From contig JBDXCV010000007.1 of the NCBI GenBank assembly GCA_039980135.1, forward strand, positions 1 through 64,000: a stretch of DNA of 64,000 bases, read 5' to 3'. This document shows positions 46,244 through 56,673 of this stretch, in pieces. The DNA is from Alphaproteobacteria bacterium (GTDB lineage Bacteria > Pseudomonadota > Alphaproteobacteria > UBA6615). The notes beneath the pieces were generated by a model. The model ran no database searches and was not told the DNA's origin. It saw nothing but the letters and a program-made list of their open reading frames with translations. Numbering within the stretch: position 1 is the first letter of the stretch; each line of letters starts with the position of its first letter. Position numbers and translations under genes: made by a program.

Positions 46244-47911
46244 ATGGCGCAGGATAGTGAGCCGAAGCGGCTTGTCGATGATCCGGTCGGTACCGATACG
46301 GCGGGCGCGCGTGAAATCGGATTCTCCGTTCCGGAGCGTTACAACGCGAGCGAAATTCTGTTCCGGAATCTCGATGCCGGCCGTGGCGTTCGGCCCGCCA
46401 TTCTCACCGCCGAAGTCAAACTGACATATCAGGAATTGTGCGACGTTGCCGCACAGGCGGGGAACGCGCTCCGCGGTTGCGGGCTCCGGCGCGGTGATCG
46501 TGTGGCGATGGTGCTGGACGATACGCCGGTCTATCCGGCCGCGTTCTTCGGAGCGGTTCGGGCGGGGTTTGTCCCGGTGTTGATCAACATTCTCTCAACC
46601 CCGGATCTGCTCCGTTACTACATCGAAGACAGTGCCGCGCCGGTTGTGATCTGCGAAGCCGGCCTATTGGACACGCTCCGCGAAGCTTTGGAAGAGGGGC
46701 CTACGGTAGACCGGGTCATTGTTGCGAATGCGGGCACGAAAGACCGCGCCCACGACGAGACAGTGGCGTCCGTGGCGGCCCATGTGCAGGACTGGGACAT
46801 GTTCGTCGAGGGTGAGGCGACGGTGCTGGACGCGGCCGACACCCATCGCGACGAGATGGCATTCTGGATGTACAGTTCCGGCAGCACGGGCCGTCCAAAG
46901 GGCATCGTGCATCTGCAGCACGATATGCTCTACACGGACCTGAGCTACGGCCGGTCTGTCCTCAGATTGTCGGAAGACGATGTCGTCTATTCGGTGCCCA
47001 AGATATTCTTCGCCTACGGGTTCGGAAATTCGATCACGTTTCCCTTTTCGGCGGGTGCCGCGGTGGTCCTCAACGCGGGTCGCCCCGAGCCGGCACCGAT
47101 CTACGATGCGATCGAGCGGCACAGACCGACCGTGTTCTTCGGGTTGCCGACCCTCTACAACGCGCTGGTTGCGCATGAAGGCGGCGAGGATCGGGACCTG
47201 GGGTGCCTGCGCCTGTGCATTTCCGCCGCCGAACCGTTGCCCGAGGAGACCTTCAACGAGTGGCGACGACGCTACGACCTGGACATCGTTGAGGGCCTTG
47301 GCTCGACGGAGGTCTTGCACATCTATGTCAGCAATTATCCCGGTGACATCCGTCAGGGTGCGGCCGGGAAGCGCATTCCAGGTTACGAGATCAAACTTGT
47401 CGACATGGAGGACGCGCCGGTCGCACCGGGCGAGCCGGGGACCATGTGGGTGCGCGGTGATTCCCAGGCGCCGTTCTACTGGAATCAGCCCGACAAGACG
47501 GCCGACACGATGCGTGGCGATTGGATTTATACCGGCGATCGATTTCGGTGCGATGCGGACGGGTTCTACAAATTCGACGGTCGGGCCGATGATCTGATCA
47601 AGGTCAGTGGGCAATGGATTTACCCGCTTGAGATCGAGCGTTGCCTCAACGACCATCCCGACGTACAGGAAAGTTGCGTGCTCGGCGTGGCCGCCGACGA
47701 TGGTCTGATGACCACCAAGGCCTGGGTTGTGATGAAGTCGGATGCCGCGCATGGCGACGGGACGACAAAGAGCTTGCAGGACTTTGTGAAGGCCAAGCTT
47801 GTCCCATATAAATATCCGCGCATTGTGGAGTTTCGCAGTGACCTGCCCAAGACGGGGACCGGTAAAATCGATCGGCAAGCCCTGCGCGCGGATGAACCAG
47901 GGAATTCTTAG
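46244..47911 (+). CDS. benzoate-CoA ligase family acyl-CoA synthetase
   Basis: 555 residues of the ANL superfamily. The P-loop reads YSSGSTGRPKGIVH near 208, the aromatic-pocket region YSVPKIFFAYGFGNS near 247, the adenylate motif YTGDRF near 426 and the catalytic Lys in GTGKIDRQ near the C-terminus. The overall layout (NASEILFRN at the front, KIFFAYG) matches benzoate and 2-aminobenzoate CoA ligases. It would activate an aromatic acid with ATP and CoA. As first gene of the island ending with 3-hydroxyanthranilate dioxygenase, an aminobenzoate-type substrate is attractive but unproven. Confidence 0.87.
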   Translation: MAQDSEPKRLVDDPVGTDTAGAREIGFSVPERYNASEILFRNLDAGRGVRPAILTAEVKLTYQELCDVAAQAGNALRGCGLRRGDRVAMVLDDTPVYPAAFFGAVRAGFVPVLINILSTPDLLRYYIEDSAAPVVICEAGLLDTLREALEEGPTVDRVIVANAGTKDRAHDETVASVAAHVQDWDMFVEGEATVLDAADTHRDEMAFWMYSSGSTGRPKGIVHLQHDMLYTDLSYGRSVLRLSEDDVVYSVPKIFFAYGFGNSITFPFSAGAAVVLNAGRPEPAPIYDAIERHRPTVFFGLPTLYNALVAHEGGEDRDLGCLRLCISAAEPLPEETFNEWRRRYDLDIVEGLGSTEVLHIYVSNYPGDIRQGAAGKRIPGYEIKLVDMEDAPVAPGEPGTMWVRGDSQAPFYWNQPDKTADTMRGDWIYTGDRFRCDADGFYKFDGRADDLIKVSGQWIYPLEIERCLNDHPDVQESCVLGVAADDGLMTTKAWVVMKSDAAHGDGTTKSLQDFVKAKLVPYKYPRIVEFRSDLPKTGTGKIDRQALRADEPGNS

Positions 47912-47923
47912 GGGGAACATCAA

Positions 47924-48790
47924 TTGGAACAGAATGTCTCATTCACGTCCGACGGACTGACGCTCGCGGGCGTGGTCCACACGCCCTCGGACCTCGCACC
48001 CGGGGAATCGCGCCCGGCATTTCTCGTCCTGCACGGGTTCGGAACCGGCAAGGACGGGTCCACGCCGGAAATCCTGTCGAACATGCTGTGCGAGTGGGGA
48101 TATGCGGTCATGCGGTTTGATTTCCGCAGCTGCGGAGACAGCGAGGGCGAGACCGGATGGGTGATGTGCGAGGACCAGGTCGAGGATGTGAAGAACGCCG
48201 TGACCTGGTTCGCCGAGCAGCCTTATGTAGATGCGGACCGTATCGGCGTGATCGGCCACAGTTTCGGGGCGGCTGTCGCCGTCTATGCGGGCGGTGTGGA
48301 CAAGCGTATTGCCGCGGTGATTTCGTCCTGTGGCTGGGGCGATGGTGAGAGCAAGTTCCGCCTCCAGCACAAATCCGACGAGGAATGGGCTCGTTTCCAG
48401 AATATTCTGACCGAAGGTAAGGCGCACCGTGAGAAGACCGGGGAATCGCTGATGGTCGGGCGATGGGACATCGTCCCGATCCCCGAGCATCTGCGTGGGC
48501 ATATGGGCAAAAATGTGCTCATGGAGTTCCCGGCCGAGACGGCGCAGAGCATGTATGACTTCCGCGCGAATGATGTAATCGCGGACATCTCTCCGCGCCC
48601 GGTGCTTCTGTTTCATGCCGCGGATGATTCCGTCACGCCGACAGACCAGTCGTTGCAGCTCTTCGCGCATTCGAAACAGCCCTGCGACCTGGTCCTCGCG
48701 TCGGACGTGGATCATTTCCCGTTTTCGCTGGACAGCACACGCGCACGCGACACGGTCAAAGGCTGGCTGGACACATACTTCCCGGTCTAG
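47924..48790 (+). CDS. alpha/beta hydrolase
   Basis: 288 residues. The oxyanion region LVLHGFGTGKDGS, the nucleophile elbow GHSFGAAVA (Ser near 107), an acidic residue in HAADDSVTP near 231 and the His in VDHFPF near 263 make a complete triad. Start is a TTG at 47924 behind AGGGGGAA; no ATG lies early enough to encode the first core strand. The gene follows the CoA ligase by 12 nt and is probably in the same transcript. A thioesterase or acyl-hydrolase role would fit; not demonstrated. Confidence 0.83.
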   Translation: MEQNVSFTSDGLTLAGVVHTPSDLAPGESRPAFLVLHGFGTGKDGSTPEILSNMLCEWGYAVMRFDFRSCGDSEGETGWVMCEDQVEDVKNAVTWFAEQPYVDADRIGVIGHSFGAAVAVYAGGVDKRIAAVISSCGWGDGESKFRLQHKSDEEWARFQNILTEGKAHREKTGESLMVGRWDIVPIPEHLRGHMGKNVLMEFPAETAQSMYDFRANDVIADISPRPVLLFHAADDSVTPTDQSLQLFAHSKQPCDLVLASDVDHFPFSLDSTRARDTVKGWLDTYFPV

Positions 48791-48802
48791 TGAGGCTCCG
48801 GA

Positions 48803-48850
48803 ATCTCCGCTAGGCTCCCTCTTTCTGAAACGGCAAGAGGGAGCGGAGAT
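48803..48850 (+). promoter_or_regulatory. hairpin covering the ribosome-binding site of the cupin gene
   Basis: A perfect inner stem GCTCCCTCTT (48814-48823) with AAGAGGGAGC (48835-48844) has an 11-nt loop. It is extended by ATCTCC (48803-48808) with GGAGAT (48845-48850) after a 5-nt bulge. The 3' strand contains the AGAGGGAG Shine-Dalgarno of the cupin and ends directly at its ATG (48851). Without a T-run it is not a usual terminator; it looks like a translational switch. Confidence 0.65.
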
Positions 48851-49423
48851 ATGCCGACCGAGATATTCACGCCGACGGCCGAGGAGATGGACGCGCGCAT
48901 TGCGCGTTTCGATAAGCTGGAGCCGATGTCGACGACCGATGACCTTGCCTGGGTGCCGCAGGACGCCTGGGAGATATTCTTCGCCCGCAAGATCATGGCG
49001 GTGATTCTCGAAGATACGAAGAGCCCGTTCGGCAACCGGGCGCCCATCATCGGTGCGAACGGAACCACCATGTTCATCTCCGTGATGCCGCCGGGGCAGG
49101 GACCATGTTTGCACGACCATAATGAAACCTTTGAAACCTTCATGGTGTTGCAGGGTTCGATCGAGTACCGGGTCGGCGATCCCATTGAGCATAAGCGCGT
49201 GCTGAACCAGTGGGATGTATTTTCCTGTCCGCCGGGCGTCTACCGGGAATTCAACAATGTGGGTGAGGGGGACGCCGTCCAGCTCACTATTCTCACCGGC
49301 CCCATTGAGCGCGATGATGTGACGATGCCCCATTCGGTCAAGGAGCGTGTGACCAAGGAATACGGTGCGAAAGTTGCCGACGCTTTCGGCGAGATCATGC
49401 CGTTCGATCCGCCGAAATCCTGA
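48851..49423 (+). CDS. cupin-domain protein
   Basis: 190 residues with one central cupin barrel. The metal site lies in CLHDHNETFETFMVLQG near 96-112 (HxH plus Glu), and the second motif in WDVFSCPPGVYREFNNVG near 124-141. The spacing is that of small dioxygenase or isomerase cupins. Its place in the island suggests a ring or side-chain oxidation step, but I cannot assign a substrate. Translation may be limited by the hairpin that occludes its ribosome site. Confidence 0.8.
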   Translation: MPTEIFTPTAEEMDARIARFDKLEPMSTTDDLAWVPQDAWEIFFARKIMAVILEDTKSPFGNRAPIIGANGTTMFISVMPPGQGPCLHDHNETFETFMVLQGSIEYRVGDPIEHKRVLNQWDVFSCPPGVYREFNNVGEGDAVQLTILTGPIERDDVTMPHSVKERVTKEYGAKVADAFGEIMPFDPPKS

Positions 49424-49463
49424 TTGTCGCTACAAGCGGACCGATCATCGACGGGGAGGCGTG

Positions 49464-50249
49464 ATGGCCCAGATCGAAGCCAACGGGATAACCCACTATT
49501 ACGATATCCAGGGCGATGGCCCGCCGTTGTTGCTGGTCGCCGGTATGGGGGGAACCGCGAACTATTGGGCCGAGCAGGTCGCGTTCTTCTCACGCACTCA
49601 CACCGTCATCTCCTATGATCAGCGCGGTACCGGCCGCACCAGCCATGAACCGGTAGCCAGTATTGAGCAGCTGCGCGACGATCTGCTGGCGCTGCTCGAT
49701 GCGCTGGGCATTGGATCGCTCGATTATCTGGGTCATTCGACGGGCGGGAACATCGGTCAGATCATCGCGATCGAGAACCCCGAACGTCTTCGCAGGTTGG
49801 TGATCTATGCCAGTACCACCCATGGCGATGCCTACCGGTCGAAGGTGTGGCGTGTGCGGCGTTCGATTCTGGAAAACCAGGGCCCGGAGATCTATGGCGA
49901 TATGACGAGCCTGATGCTCTATCCGCCGGACTGGATTGCAAACAACGCCGCTTTGCTGGAAAAGCAGCAGGCTGCGCAGGTTGCCATGCTGGCGCCGGTT
50001 TCGGTCATGACCAGCCGGATCGAGGCGGTCCAGGCGTTCGACCGACGCGATCAGTTGTCGGGTATCGATGTTCCGACCCTCATATTGTGCGCGCGCGACG
50101 ATCACCAGACCCCAGCCTATTTTTCTACAGCGTTGGCGAAGGCCATCCCGGCGGCCGAATATGTCCTGCTCGAATATGGCGGGCATGCATGTTCCCGGAC
50201 CGTCCCGGGGGAGTTCAACGAGATTGTCGCGGAATTTTTCGCGCGTTAG
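49464..50249 (+). CDS. rutD-like: RutD-like aminoacrylate hydrolase (alpha/beta hydrolase)
   Basis: 261 residues from ATG 49464 (GGGGAGG upstream); the longer frame overlaps the cupin gene. Features shared with RutD: SYDQRGTG near 50, the nucleophile elbow GHSTGG, LYPPDWIANNA near 152 and the terminal GGHACS. RutD releases malonic semialdehyde from aminoacrylate during pyrimidine breakdown. A RutC-like gene follows 28 nt later, but rutA, rutB, rutE and rutF are absent here. The pair may serve another enamine-forming pathway. Confidence 0.8.
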   Translation: MAQIEANGITHYYDIQGDGPPLLLVAGMGGTANYWAEQVAFFSRTHTVISYDQRGTGRTSHEPVASIEQLRDDLLALLDALGIGSLDYLGHSTGGNIGQIIAIENPERLRRLVIYASTTHGDAYRSKVWRVRRSILENQGPEIYGDMTSLMLYPPDWIANNAALLEKQQAAQVAMLAPVSVMTSRIEAVQAFDRRDQLSGIDVPTLILCARDDHQTPAYFSTALAKAIPAAEYVLLEYGGHACSRTVPGEFNEIVAEFFAR

Positions 50250-50277
50250 TTCATCATTCCAAAAAATGGAGGTCGAC

Positions 50278-50661
50278 ATGGCCCATGAAGCGATTATCCC
50301 GCTCGGCTCACCGCCACCGCTCGCGCCTTATTCGCCGGGCGTCAGGGTCGGGAACACCATTTATGTTTCGGGCATTCTTGCCATGGATGCTGACGGGAAC
50401 AGCGTCGGCGTGGGTGACATCAAGGTCCAGACCCGACATGTGATCGAATCCATTCGCAGCGTGGTCGAGGCCGGCGGTGGCACGCTTGCCGATGTCGCAT
50501 TCAACCAGATTTTTCTTGCGGATCTGGCCGACTATGCCGGGATGAACGAAGTGTATCGCGAATATTTCGGGGACAATCCGCCGGCGCGTTACTGCATCAA
50601 GGCGGAGTTGGTGAAACCGGAATTTCTGGTCGAGATTTCATCGACCGCGCACATCGGCTAG
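50278..50661 (+). CDS. rutC-like: RutC-like RidA-family enamine/imine deaminase
   Basis: 127 residues of the YjgF/RidA fold. It matches RutC through most of its length, with YVSGILAMDADGNSVGVGD, QTRHVIESI and PPARYCIKAELVKP. The GGAGG at 50268-50272 selects ATG 50278. RidA relatives deaminate enamines such as aminoacrylate; 2-aminomuconate deaminase in 3-hydroxyanthranilate degradation belongs to the same fold, which makes a role after the dioxygenase at 52586 plausible. The stop is shared with the convergent EamA gene through one CTAG. Confidence 0.9.
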   Translation: MAHEAIIPLGSPPPLAPYSPGVRVGNTIYVSGILAMDADGNSVGVGDIKVQTRHVIESIRSVVEAGGGTLADVAFNQIFLADLADYAGMNEVYREYFGDNPPARYCIKAELVKPEFLVEISSTAHIG

Positions 50662-51584
50662 CGCGCAGAATTCTTCGGGACGTTCGGTTGGCGCCGTGTA
50701 CTGGCGCGACCAGCGGCAATAAGGGCACCGACGACGATGAGGACGCCGGCGATCTGGATTATCTCCAGTCGCTGACTCAAGAGAATGTAGGCGGCACCGA
50801 TGGTGGCGACTGGCTCGATATAGGAAAACAAGGTCGTCTTCACAGGCCCGATCATCTGGATGCCCAGGAAATAGCCGATCAACGCCGCGGCGAAAAACAG
50901 GTTGTTGGCGACGAAGCCCCACCAGGCCGTCGATGTGGTCGGCAGCAGAAACTCGCCGCGCACAAGCGTCAGGGCGAGGAACGACAGGGCTGCCGTGGCG
51001 GCGACGTAGAGCGTGACCTGGCGCGGGTCGCCGCTTCGGATTACGCGGCTGCTCACCACCGAAACAATGGCCAGTCCCAGGGCCCCGATCGCAGCAAACG
51101 TGATGCCGAGCGGATTTAGGGTGTCGCCGCTTACACCGAGTGCGAGTGCGAGACCGGAAAAGGCAACGATAGCGGAGATGATTGTCGTCAGGCGGAGCCG
51201 CTCCCAGCCCAGGATCACGATCAGGAACGATGTGATCAGGGGAAACAGGTAGAAAATCAGGATGGCGAGCGGGACCGGGAGGATCTCGATAGCCGCCAGT
51301 ACCGACCAGGAATATACGACCGTGACGAGGCCCAGAGCGATGGCCGTTACGCCTTCACGCCGGGGCAACATTAGGGGTTTGCCGGTTATGACGAGCACGG
51401 CGATGAGGAGCAGGGCGGGCAGAAAATAGCGAACCGTCGAAACCGATAAGGGGTCCGCCCCGCCCGTGTAGGAAAGACCCGCAAGCGTGTTGGACAGCGC
51501 AAAGCACACACCAACGCCCAGTACGACGAATATCCCTAGAATTTCACGGCGCAAGTTCAGATCCTTCATTTGGTGCGGCGACAC
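50658..51584 (-). CDS. EamA/DMT family transporter
   Basis: 308 residues with ten predicted membrane helices in two EamA repeats (about 15-145 and 160-290). Features include the GLSYTGGADPLSVSTVRYF and GPVKTTLFSYIEPV motifs of the RhaT/YdcZ-type drug/metabolite exporters. A later ATG at 51569 (MKDLNLRRE) is an alternative start. It sits antiparallel inside the island, so it may export an intermediate or import the substrate. Confidence 0.88.
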   Translation of the reverse strand: MSPHQMKDLNLRREILGIFVVLGVGVCFALSNTLAGLSYTGGADPLSVSTVRYFLPALLLIAVLVITGKPLMLPRREGVTAIALGLVTVVYSWSVLAAIEILPVPLAILIFYLFPLITSFLIVILGWERLRLTTIISAIVAFSGLALALGVSGDTLNPLGITFAAIGALGLAIVSVVSSRVIRSGDPRQVTLYVAATAALSFLALTLVRGEFLLPTTSTAWWGFVANNLFFAAALIGYFLGIQMIGPVKTTLFSYIEPVATIGAAYILLSQRLEIIQIAGVLIVVGALIAAGRASTRRQPNVPKNSAR

Positions 51585-51672
51585 AGCATAGGTGCGCAGC
51601 CCATGGAGTCGCAGTACGAATTGTGCTTCCGTGGAAATACAGATTCTGGAGCGAAAGCGAGGAGAGCCTCTG

Positions 51673-53113
<1,441 letters not shown>

Positions 53114-53269
53114 GCCACTGTTATTGAACGCTATTATACCATTTTTGGGGGTTTTGCATCGACATTGACCTGAAACCGTAAATTTCTCTTTATCAGGTAT
53201 GCAATGAGTCTGTAGTTCTATCTATGGGGGTTGTTCGCAAGTTCATCAACACCGTGGAAGGCGAATGCA

Positions 53270-53677
53270 ATGGCTTTGTTGTACGAAAATACTCCACCCG
53301 AGGCATCGCGCCGGCGCGCGATTCTCATCGTCGATGACGAGGAACTCCAACGCAATCAACTGGTCGATTGTTTGTCCGACCTCGATGTCGTCATTTTTCA
53401 GGCTGGAAACGGCGCCGAGGCCTTGGAGATCATTGATGACCAGATCCCCAGCCTCGTCATCATGGATATCCGAATGCCCGTCATGGATGGCGTGACGACG
53501 GTCGACGAACTGTCGCACCGTGGCGGCGAGATGAAAATCATCCTGATGACAGGGGACCCGACGTCGCTCGAGGCGGCCTACAAGCGGCGACCCGATGTGT
53601 TCACGATCATAGAGAAGCCGTTGCCGCTTCGCGTCTTGCGGAGATTTGTTATCGAAGCTCTTGGGCTTGGAGAGTAG
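53270..53677 (+). CDS. single-domain response regulator
   Basis: 135 residues, a receiver only. Acidic pocket at Asp22-Asp23-Glu24, phosphoacceptor Asp66 in VIMDIRMPVMDG, Thr in LMTGD near 96 and Lys in IIEKPLP near 118. There is no output domain, so it acts through a partner. The start is taken at ATG 53270 after GGAAGG; the TTG at 53231 is weaker. Its last 29 nt overlap the 3' end of the convergent PAS kinase gene, an arrangement that suggests a cognate pair. Confidence 0.85.
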   Translation: MALLYENTPPEASRRRAILIVDDEELQRNQLVDCLSDLDVVIFQAGNGAEALEIIDDQIPSLVIMDIRMPVMDGVTTVDELSHRGGEMKIILMTGDPTSLEAAYKRRPDVFTIIEKPLPLRVLRRFVIEALGLGE

Positions 53678-56561
53678 GTAGACCTTCGGAGGTGTCAACT
53701 TCGGCCTCCTGGGTGATTGGCAGTTCCACGGTGAACTCGCAACCGCCTTCGATGTTTTGCGCGACAATTGTGCCGCCCATCGCGTTGACAATTCCGTAGC
53801 TCACGGAAAGGCCCAAACCGGTCCCGACTCCCACTTCCTTTGTCGTAAAGAACGGGTCGAAGATGCGTTCGAGGCTCGCGTCGGAGATGCCGCCGCCCGT
53901 GTCGCGGACGCGAATGCAAACCACGGCGTCGTCCGTGTTTTCGATCAGACTCACACCGATAGCCCCAATACCGGCGCCGCCATTTTCATTCGGTGCCTGT
54001 TCGCGGATGGAATCACGCGCGTTGGTGATCATGTTGATGAGCACCTGTTCCAACTGAGATTCGCTGCCGAGAACGGCATGATTTTCCGAGGGGAACCCGA
54101 CGTCCAGCTCGATGCCCTCAAGTTCGAGTTGCCCGCGCATCAGTTCCGTTGCATTGCGAACCGCCTGTGCGGGGTCGAATGCAACGAAATCTGACGTGTC
54201 CTGGCGGCTAAAGACCCGCATATGCAGGATTATCTTGCCCATCCGACCCGCTTGTTCGCTGATCAGGTTGAGATTTTCCGTCGCATGGTCAAGGTCGGCC
54301 GTTCCGGCGTCGGCCCGGATGAGGACGTTGTCGGCGGCCATGCGCATGATGTTCAGTGGCTGGTTCAATTCATGTGCGATCCCGGCTGCCATTTCTCCGA
54401 CCGTAGCCAGTTTCGACGCCTGCGTGAGCTGTGATTGCAGGGATTTTTGTTCGGTAATGTCGCGGACCAGCGAAATATGCATCGTGCCGGCGGGGCCATC
54501 GAACTGCGTCATCGCCACTTCGATAGGAACTTTCGATTGATCCCGGCGGATCCCGATCATCTCTCGTGTCGAGAATTGGGGTCGGGGGCCGACATCCGAA
54601 CTGCCCGACGGCGATGGATAGGTGATCGGCACCAGATCACGAAGGTTCATGCGGAGCATGGCTTCATGGTCGAAATCGAATATGTCTTCGCTCGCGCGGT
54701 TCGCCAAAATGATGTCGCCTTGCGAGTCAGCGACAATGATCCCGTCGGCGGCGTTTTCGAGAACCGTGTCGAGCATCTTCTCGCGTTCGGCGAGTTCCTT
54801 TGCGATCAATTCCCGCGAAATCGTGGCGGACAGGATGTTGGCGACGGTTTGCAGAAACGTGACATCATCGTCGGTAAAGTCGCGGTGGGTGCGGTTGTGA
54901 ATAATCAGAATTCCGCGCGGGGTGTCGTCTTCGCCGGCGATGACCACGCTCGCAGCGGAGACCGTGCCGATATCTTCCATGATCGGGCTCGTCACATCGG
55001 GGCCATCCGGATCCCCGCGGTGGAATACGACCGGCATCAGGGCAGGGGCGTCGAACACCGTCTTCAAATGCCGAATGCGGGGTTCCACCGGCCAGCCGAT
55101 ATATTTCCGGCCCGCGTCATTGGCGCCGACGATACTGAACTCCCGGCCTTTGTGCGCGCGTTGGGAAATGAGACAGAAGTCAACGTCCAGAATTGTGCTG
55201 ATCGTATTGGCGGTATCGTTCAACAGCGTCTTGAAATCCGGCTCGACCAGGGCATGCTGGCCGATATCCATGATCGCCATTTGCTGTTTGATCCGGGCTG
55301 CGAGCGCAAGCTCGGCATCCTTCCTGTCGGAAATGTCCTCAATGACCACGATCAGATATGGCTCCTGGGAGCCTGACTGATCGGTCTTCGAGGCGGTGAC
55401 GGCGACCCAGACGGGTGTGCCGTCCTTTCGGATATATCGTTTTTCCCGGGTGTATGATTCGTCGTTCCCCGCGATCAGTGCCGCGCGCGCCTCGAGGTCG
55501 TCCGCCAGGTCCTCGCGGTGTGTGATGTCCCGGAAAGACAGCTGACGCAATTCCGCTTCGGTGTATCCCAATATCTCGCAATACCGTGCATTGATCCGCA
55601 GCCAGTGTCCGTCAAACGACAGATGCGCGATGCCGACGGCGGCCTGTTCGAAAGTGGCGCGAAACCGTTCCTCGCGTTCGCGAATTTCTTGAGCGGCGCG
55701 GACCTGGTTCGTGATGTCGTACGAGATGCCGCCGACACCGGCCACTTCATTGCTGGAATCGTAAACCGGAAACTTGGTGATACGGATGATAATTTCTTCG
55801 CCATTCTTGCCCGGAACGGTGATGTCCGCCGTTTGAGTCGTTTGGGTGCGCAGGACTTCCCGGTCGAAGTCGTCGATCTGGGGGGCCCATGCGGCATCGT
55901 GCACTTCCGAAAGCGTTTGCCCGACGACATCCGTAACGGGAATGCCATAGGTCTGTCGGTACGTCGCATTGACGTCCAGCAAATTCCCATTCGGGTCTTT
56001 GAGCGTCTGATTGAACGGACTGTTGTCCCAGAATGCGCGCGCGCGTGCCTCGCTTTCTTCGCGCGCCACGTCCGCGCGTTTGAGCTCATCGATGTCTTCA
56101 ACAATGGCAATGTAGTAGTCCGGATGTCCGTCGGCAGTTCGGGCCAGGGTCGCGGTGACCTTCACCCAAACGATCTGGCCGTCTTTTCGGCTGTATCGTT
56201 TCTGTAGCTCGTAGGAATCGATCTCCCCGGCAACGAGTTGCTTATTGAGTTCCTCGTTCCGATCCATATCGTCGTTGAGCGTAAGATCGCGAATACTGCG
56301 AACCATCAGTTCTTCGTTCGAGTATCCCGTGATTTCCTGCATTTTTGTGTTCACACGAATCCACCGACCGTCGAGCGTCGAGTGGGTCATGCCGACGGAT
56401 GCGGTCTCGAACGTGTGCAGGTAGGGCCCAAGCTGGCGCTTGAGACGAATGAACAGGTGCATCGCAACGGCACCCCCGACCAGTATCAGACCGGCCAGTA
56501 TCAACATGACCAAGTTGGCCGTGCCGCCGTTATTCAGGAACCCGAACAAGTCGAGCGACAT
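53649..56561 (-). CDS. multi-PAS/GAF sensor histidine kinase
   Basis: 970 residues. One membrane helix (about 17-38) anchors a series of input domains: three PAS/PAC units (about 47-430), a GAF domain (about 440-600) and a fourth PAS (about 615-735). The HisKA box has His730 in [11 protein letters not shown], and the HATPase has N, G1 and G2 boxes ([29 protein letters not shown]). There is no attached receiver. FixL-like heme or redox sensing through a PAS is possible but not readable. The single-domain regulator at 53270 overlaps it tail to tail and is a likely partner. Confidence 0.9.
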   Translation of the reverse strand: MSLDLFGFLNNGGTANLVMLILAGLILVGGAVAMHLFIRLKRQLGPYLHTFETASVGMTHSTLDGRWIRVNTKMQEITGYSNEELMVRSIRDLTLNDDMDRNEELNKQLVAGEIDSYELQKRYSRKDGQIVWVKVTATLARTADGHPDYYIAIVEDIDELKRADVAREESEARARAFWDNSPFNQTLKDPNGNLLDVNATYRQTYGIPVTDVVGQTLSEVHDAAWAPQIDDFDREVLRTQTTQTADITVPGKNGEEIIIRITKFPVYDSSNEVAGVGGISYDITNQVRAAQEIREREERFRATFEQAAVGIAHLSFDGHWLRINARYCEILGYTEAELRQLSFRDITHREDLADDLEARAALIAGNDESYTREKRYIRKDGTPVWVAVTASKTDQSGSQEPYLIVVIEDISDRKDAELALAARIKQQMAIMDIGQHALVEPDFKTLLNDTANTISTILDVDFCLISQRAHKGREFSIVGANDAGRKYIGWPVEPRIRHLKTVFDAPALMPVVFHRGDPDGPDVTSPIMEDIGTVSAASVVIAGEDDTPRGILIIHNRTHRDFTDDDVTFLQTVANILSATISRELIAKELAEREKMLDTVLENAADGIIVADSQGDIILANRASEDIFDFDHEAMLRMNLRDLVPITYPSPSGSSDVGPRPQFSTREMIGIRRDQSKVPIEVAMTQFDGPAGTMHISLVRDITEQKSLQSQLTQASKLATVGEMAAGIAHELNQPLNIMRMAADNVLIRADAGTADLDHATENLNLISEQAGRMGKIILHMRVFSRQDTSDFVAFDPAQAVRNATELMRGQLELEGIELDVGFPSENHAVLGSESQLEQVLINMITNARDSIREQAPNENGGAGIGAIGVSLIENTDDAVVCIRVRDTGGGISDASLERIFDPFFTTKEVGVGTGLGLSVSYGIVNAMGGTIVAQNIEGGCEFTVELPITQEAEVDTSEGLPTLQAQELR

Positions 56562-56673
56562 TCGCGCTCTCCCGATGGACGAAAGACCGAATCCTAGCCT
56601 TCATCCACTCTTGGTATCAACGTCACTATTGTGTGCAACCAAAAGCTGATGTTTTCATTAACCGCAACCCGAT

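Noticed and set aside
46664-49333. Two minus-strand frames of 419 and 464 codons opposite the CoA ligase, hydrolase and cupin
   Set aside because: Shadow frames: the plus strand carries intact ANL, hydrolase and cupin motifs.
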